Shown: positions 60,851-64,000 of the stretch, in pieces
How the letters are laid out: each line of letters opens with the position of its first letter
How positions within the stretch are numbered: position 1 is the first letter of the stretch
Made by a program: the position numbers and the translations under genes
The notes under the pieces: model-generated
What the model was told of the DNA's origin: nothing
Databases searched by the model: none
Seen by the model: the letters and a program-made list of their open reading frames with translations, nothing else
Source: Blautia luti
GTDB lineage: Bacteria > Bacillota > Clostridia > Lachnospirales > Lachnospiraceae
NCBI RefSeq assembly: GCF_033096465.1
Contig: NZ_AP028156.1
Location: forward strand, 1,446,501-1,510,500
DNA length: 64,000 nucleotides
Reading direction: 5' to 3'

Positions 60851-61969
60851 ATGCAGCGTATTTTTCATACACCTGAAGGTGTAAGGGACATTTACAATGG
60901 CGAATGCAGCCAGAAACGGAAGGTACAGGAGAAGATCCATCGTGTTTTCCATCAGTATGGCTATGAAGATATAGAGACACCGACCTTTGAATATTTTGAG
61001 GTTTTCAGCCGTGAGGTAGGAACCATTCCTTCCAGGGAGCTGTATAAATTTTTTGACAGAGAGGGAAATACGCTGGTGTTAAGACCTGACTTTACCCCGT
61101 CTGTTTCCAGGGCCTGCGCCACTTATTTTAACCCGGACGAAGAGCCGGTGAGCCTGTGCTATACAGGAAATACCTTTATCAATAACTCTAGTTACAGAGG
61201 ACGTCTGAAAGAAACCACTCAGATGGGCGTAGAACATATCGGAGATGAATCCGCAGATGCAGATGCAGAACTTCTGGCCATGACTGTGGAGTGTCTTCTG
61301 GCAGCAGGACTGACAGAGTTCCAGGTCAGTGTAGGACAGGTGGATTATTTCAAATCCCTGTTAAAAGAAGCTGAACTTGATACAGAAGCAGAAGAGAGAC
61401 TCCGTACCCTGATCTCCCAGAAGAATTCCTTCGGTGTAGAGGAATTTGTGGAAGAGCAGAAATTAAAAGAAGGAATTGCCAGGGCTTTCGTGGAGATCCC
61501 GCAGATGTTTGGATCCGCAGATGTATTAAAGAAGGCCAGAAGCCTTACCAACAATGCACGTGCACTGGAAGCAGTTGCCAGACTGGAAGAGATTTATGAG
61601 ATCCTGAAGATCTATGGATATGAGAAATATGTTTCTTTTGATTTCGGCATGCTGAGTAAATATCAGTATTACACAGGAATCATTTTCCAGGCATATACTT
61701 ATGGTACAGGCGAGCCTATGATCAAAGGCGGACGCTATAATGGCCTGATGAAACACTTCGGGAAACCGGCGGCTTCCATCGGTTTTGCCATTGAAGTGGA
61801 TAACCTTCTTCTTGCGCTGTCCAGCCAGAAACTGCTCTCTGAGAAAGATGAGAAACCGGAAGTGATCCTTTATGAAGCTCAGGAACGTGCAGAGGCTATT
61901 GAGAAGGCAAGAAAACTCCGTGCCCAGGGACACAGTGTTTCATTACGTTTGAAGAAGGAGGTCAGATAA
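60851..61969 (+). CDS. hisZ: ATP phosphoribosyltransferase regulatory subunit HisZ
   Basis: 372 residues, a class II HisRS-like catalytic fold without the anticodon domain: FHTPEGVRDIYNGECSQKRK, LRPDFTPSVSRACATY and AYTYGTGEPMIKGGRYNGLM. It pairs with the short-form HisG that follows. AGGAGG before ATG. A C-terminus slightly shorter than some HisZ. Confidence 0.96.
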   Translation: MQRIFHTPEGVRDIYNGECSQKRKVQEKIHRVFHQYGYEDIETPTFEYFEVFSREVGTIPSRELYKFFDREGNTLVLRPDFTPSVSRACATYFNPDEEPVSLCYTGNTFINNSSYRGRLKETTQMGVEHIGDESADADAELLAMTVECLLAAGLTEFQVSVGQVDYFKSLLKEAELDTEAEERLRTLISQKNSFGVEEFVEEQKLKEGIARAFVEIPQMFGSADVLKKARSLTNNARALEAVARLEEIYEILKIYGYEKYVSFDFGMLSKYQYYTGIIFQAYTYGTGEPMIKGGRYNGLMKHFGKPAASIGFAIEVDNLLLALSSQKLLSEKDEKPEVILYEAQERAEAIEKARKLRAQGHSVSLRLKKEVR

Positions 61970-61972
61970 GCC

Positions 61973-62620
61973 ATGAGATACCTGACATTTGCACTGACAA
62001 AAGGCAGACTTGCAAACAAGACAATGGAGATGTTCGAGAGAGCCGGAATCACCTGCGAAGAGATGAAAGACAAGGATTCCCGTAAGCTCATTTTCGTAAA
62101 TGAAGAATTAAAGATGAAATTTTTCCTTTCAAAAGGTCCGGATGTTCCTACTTATGTAGAATACGGAGCAGCTGATATCGGAATCGTTGGAAAAGATACC
62201 ATTCTGGAAGAAGGCCGTAAGCTTTATGAGGTAATGGACCTGGGTTTCGGCAAATGTAAGATGTGCGTCTGCGGACCGGAAAGTGCCAGAGAAGTTCTGG
62301 AGAATAACCAGCTTATCCGTGTAGCTACGAAATACCCGAATATTGCGAAGGATTATTTCTACAACAGAAAGCATCAGACTGTAGATATTATTAAATTAAA
62401 CGGATCTATCGAACTGGCACCTATCGTAGGGCTGTCCGAAGTGATCGTGGATATTGTGGAGACAGGCAGCACACTTCGTGAAAACGGCCTGAGTGTCCTG
62501 GAAGAGGTTTGCCCGCTGTCCGCACGTATGGTAGTAAATCAGGTAAGCATGAAGATGGAGAACGAGAGGATCCGCAAGCTTATCGATGACTTAAGAAAAG
62601 TTCTGCAGGAGGGAATTTAA
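61973..62620 (+). CDS. hisG: ATP phosphoribosyltransferase, short form
   Basis: 215 residues: [40 protein letters not shown] and [13 protein letters not shown]. The short form lacks the C-terminal allosteric domain, which is why HisZ is encoded before it. First step of histidine synthesis, condensing ATP and PRPP. 3 bases after hisZ. Confidence 0.98.
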   Translation: MRYLTFALTKGRLANKTMEMFERAGITCEEMKDKDSRKLIFVNEELKMKFFLSKGPDVPTYVEYGAADIGIVGKDTILEEGRKLYEVMDLGFGKCKMCVCGPESAREVLENNQLIRVATKYPNIAKDYFYNRKHQTVDIIKLNGSIELAPIVGLSEVIVDIVETGSTLRENGLSVLEEVCPLSARMVVNQVSMKMENERIRKLIDDLRKVLQEGI

Positions 62621-62621
62621 A

Positions 62622-63932
62622 ATGCGTAAGGTAACATTAACAAAAGAGTCAACAAAAGATATTCTGGAGAGCCTTCTGAAAAGAAGCCCTAATAATTATG
62701 GTAAATTCGAATCCACAGTAGCAGAGATCCTGGCAAAGGTGAAAAGCGAGGGAGATGCAGCCCTCTTTGCATACACAAAGGAATTTGACAAAGCAGAGGT
62801 AAACAAAGAGAACATCCGTGTTACAGAAGTTGAGATCCAGGAAGCCTATGACAAGATTGATCCGGCACTTCTGGAAGTGATCCGCAAGGCACTGGTAAAC
62901 ATCCGTAAATACCACGAGAAACAGATCCAGAACAGCTGGTTCACCAGTGAGACAAACGGAACCATGCTTGGACAGAAAGTGACACCATTAAACCGTGTAG
63001 GTGTTTATGTACCAGGGGGAAAGGCTGTGTATCCATCCTCTGTATTAATGAATATCGTACCTGCAAAAGTAGCAGGAGTACCGAACATCGTAATGACCAC
63101 ACCTCCTGGAAAGGACGGCAAGATCTGCGCATCCACACTGGTAGCTGCGAAGGAAGCAGGAGCAGATGAGATCTATAAAGTGGGCGGAGCACAGGCTATT
63201 GGAGCGCTTGCCTTCGGAACAGAAAGCATCCCGAAAGTAGATAAGATCGTAGGACCGGGAAATATTTTCGTGGCACTTGCCAAGAAAGCAGTTTACGGAT
63301 ATGTAAGCATCGATTCTATTGCAGGCCCAAGTGAGATCCTGGTGCTGGCAGATGAGACAGCTAATCCACATTTCGTAGCTGCAGACCTTCTTTCCCAGGC
63401 AGAACATGATGAACTTGCCTGTGCGATCCTGATCACTACCAGCAGAGAATTCGCAGATAAAGTAGACGAAGAAGTGAAGGGTTTTGTGGAAGTACTTTCC
63501 AGAAAAGAGATCATCCAGAAATCACTGGATAATTTCGGCTACATCCTGATTGCAGAAGATATGGAGGAAGCCATCGAAGCTGCCAATGAGATTGCTCCGG
63601 AACATATGGAGATCGTAACAGCCAATCCGTTCGAGGACATGATGAAAGTGAAGAACGCAGGAGCCATCTTTATCGGAGAATACAGCTCTGAACCGCTGGG
63701 CGATTATTTCGCAGGTCCGAACCACGTACTTCCTACCAATGGAACAGCCAAATTCTTCTCTGCTCTTTCTGTAGATGACTTTATTAAGAAATCAAGTATT
63801 GTTTATTATTCCAGGGCGGCACTCCGTGATATTCACAAAGATATCATTCAGTTTGCCACATCCGAGCAGCTGACTGCACATGCCAATTCCATTGCAGTAC
63901 GTTTCGAGGACGAAGATAAAGAGGAGAAATAA
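62622..63932 (+). CDS. hisD: Histidinol dehydrogenase
   Basis: 436 residues with RVGVYVPGGKAVYPSSVLMN, VGGAQAIGALAFGTE, SIAGPSEILVLADETANPH and NHVLPTNGTAKF. Zinc-dependent, two NAD+ steps from histidinol to histidine. Starts a base after the hisG stop. Confidence 0.99.
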   Translation: MRKVTLTKESTKDILESLLKRSPNNYGKFESTVAEILAKVKSEGDAALFAYTKEFDKAEVNKENIRVTEVEIQEAYDKIDPALLEVIRKALVNIRKYHEKQIQNSWFTSETNGTMLGQKVTPLNRVGVYVPGGKAVYPSSVLMNIVPAKVAGVPNIVMTTPPGKDGKICASTLVAAKEAGADEIYKVGGAQAIGALAFGTESIPKVDKIVGPGNIFVALAKKAVYGYVSIDSIAGPSEILVLADETANPHFVAADLLSQAEHDELACAILITTSREFADKVDEEVKGFVEVLSRKEIIQKSLDNFGYILIAEDMEEAIEAANEIAPEHMEIVTANPFEDMMKVKNAGAIFIGEYSSEPLGDYFAGPNHVLPTNGTAKFFSALSVDDFIKKSSIVYYSRAALRDIHKDIIQFATSEQLTAHANSIAVRFEDEDKEEK

Positions 63933-63937
63933 GAACC

Positions 63938-64000
63938 ATGGCCAGAGAAGCATCAGTGGAAAGAAATACAAAAGAAACAGAGATCAAATTAAAGATCAAT
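63938..64000 (+). CDS. hisB: Imidazoleglycerol-phosphate dehydratase, N-terminus (runs off the window)
   Basis: Twenty-one codons are visible after ATG 63938: MAREASVERNTKETEIKLKI fits the start of HisB (MARTAEI..NTKETDI..). It follows hisD by 5 bases, the standard clostridial his order. Only the family start is seen. Confidence 0.8.
   Translation, partial: MAREASVERNTKETEIKLKIN

Noticed and set aside
1..64000. CRISPR arrays, tRNA/rRNA genes, insertion sequences or prophage
   Set aside because: None seen: no regularly spaced repeats, no transposase or integrase frames, no rRNA or tRNA-like stretches.

Overview
The window looks like the chromosome of an anaerobic, spore-forming Firmicute of the Lachnospiraceae, probably Blautia-like. 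The evidence is an Rnf complex in the clostridial order C-D-G-E-A-B, spore genes (an alpha/beta SASP, a YtfJ/GerW-type protein and YlbJ), Firmicute-type RecU, and the local orders rpmB / Asp23 / DAK2 / recG and rsmD-coaD-ylbJ. Genes have strong AGGAGG ribosome sites, and several start with TTG or GTG. I see no rRNA, tRNA, CRISPR array, prophage or insertion sequence. Family names come from reading the proteins; no database search was possible.

Region 1 (1-11240) is the most unusual part. A truncated LysR regulator faces a plus-strand operon: a TIM-barrel isomerase/dehydratase-like protein, an iron-sulfur flavoprotein enoate reductase, a YdiB-like shikimate/quinate dehydrogenase, an MFS transporter and a second permease. 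A convergent minus-strand operon holds a second enoate reductase, a second YdiB-like dehydrogenase and a type I 3-dehydroquinate dehydratase. I read this as a catabolic or respiratory cluster for quinate/shikimate. 3-Dehydroshikimate, the shared product of the dehydratase and the dehydrogenases, is itself an enone, so the two flavoproteins could reduce its ring double bond. I know of no described pathway with this exact gene set, so this is my leading candidate for an undescribed system.

Region 2 (11585-16856) is a biotin-dependent operon with both an acyl-CoA carboxyltransferase and an oxaloacetate-type carboxyltransferase, a free biotin carrier, and the membrane beta and gamma subunits of a sodium-pumping decarboxylase. 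It is a transcarboxylase and a sodium pump in one operon. A cloverleaf-like set of inverted repeats follows it.

Region 3 (17105-31761) holds a HI0933-type flavoprotein, cmk-ispH-rpsA, an RsmJ-like methyltransferase, a YprB-like nuclease, a CmpB-like membrane protein, the complete rnf operon, ruvAB and zapA. Region 4 (31820-44018) holds a U32 protein, an FtsW/RodA-PBP pair, a Nudix hydrolase, small conserved proteins, ytfJ, rpmB, Asp23, a DAK2/FakA-like protein and recG. Region 5 (44191-48914) holds a basic-tailed DUF6465-type protein, an orphan microcompartment trio (two EutS/PduU-like shell proteins and a EutP/PduV GTPase), a sodium:alanine symporter behind a leader terminator, and bioY under a BirA-type palindrome.

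Region 6 (49015-64000) holds an SASP gene, a divergent mgsA, rsmD-coaD, ylbJ, pepD, an M23 peptidase, a small alarmone synthetase, YgiQ, a pseudouridine synthase overlapping lepB, recU, and the start of a histidine operon (hisZ-hisG-hisD-hisB) behind a consensus promoter.

Possible links: the Rnf complex could supply or recycle NADH for the two enoate reductases, and BioY could supply biotin for the decarboxylase/transcarboxylase. Both are inferences from content, not from shared operons.
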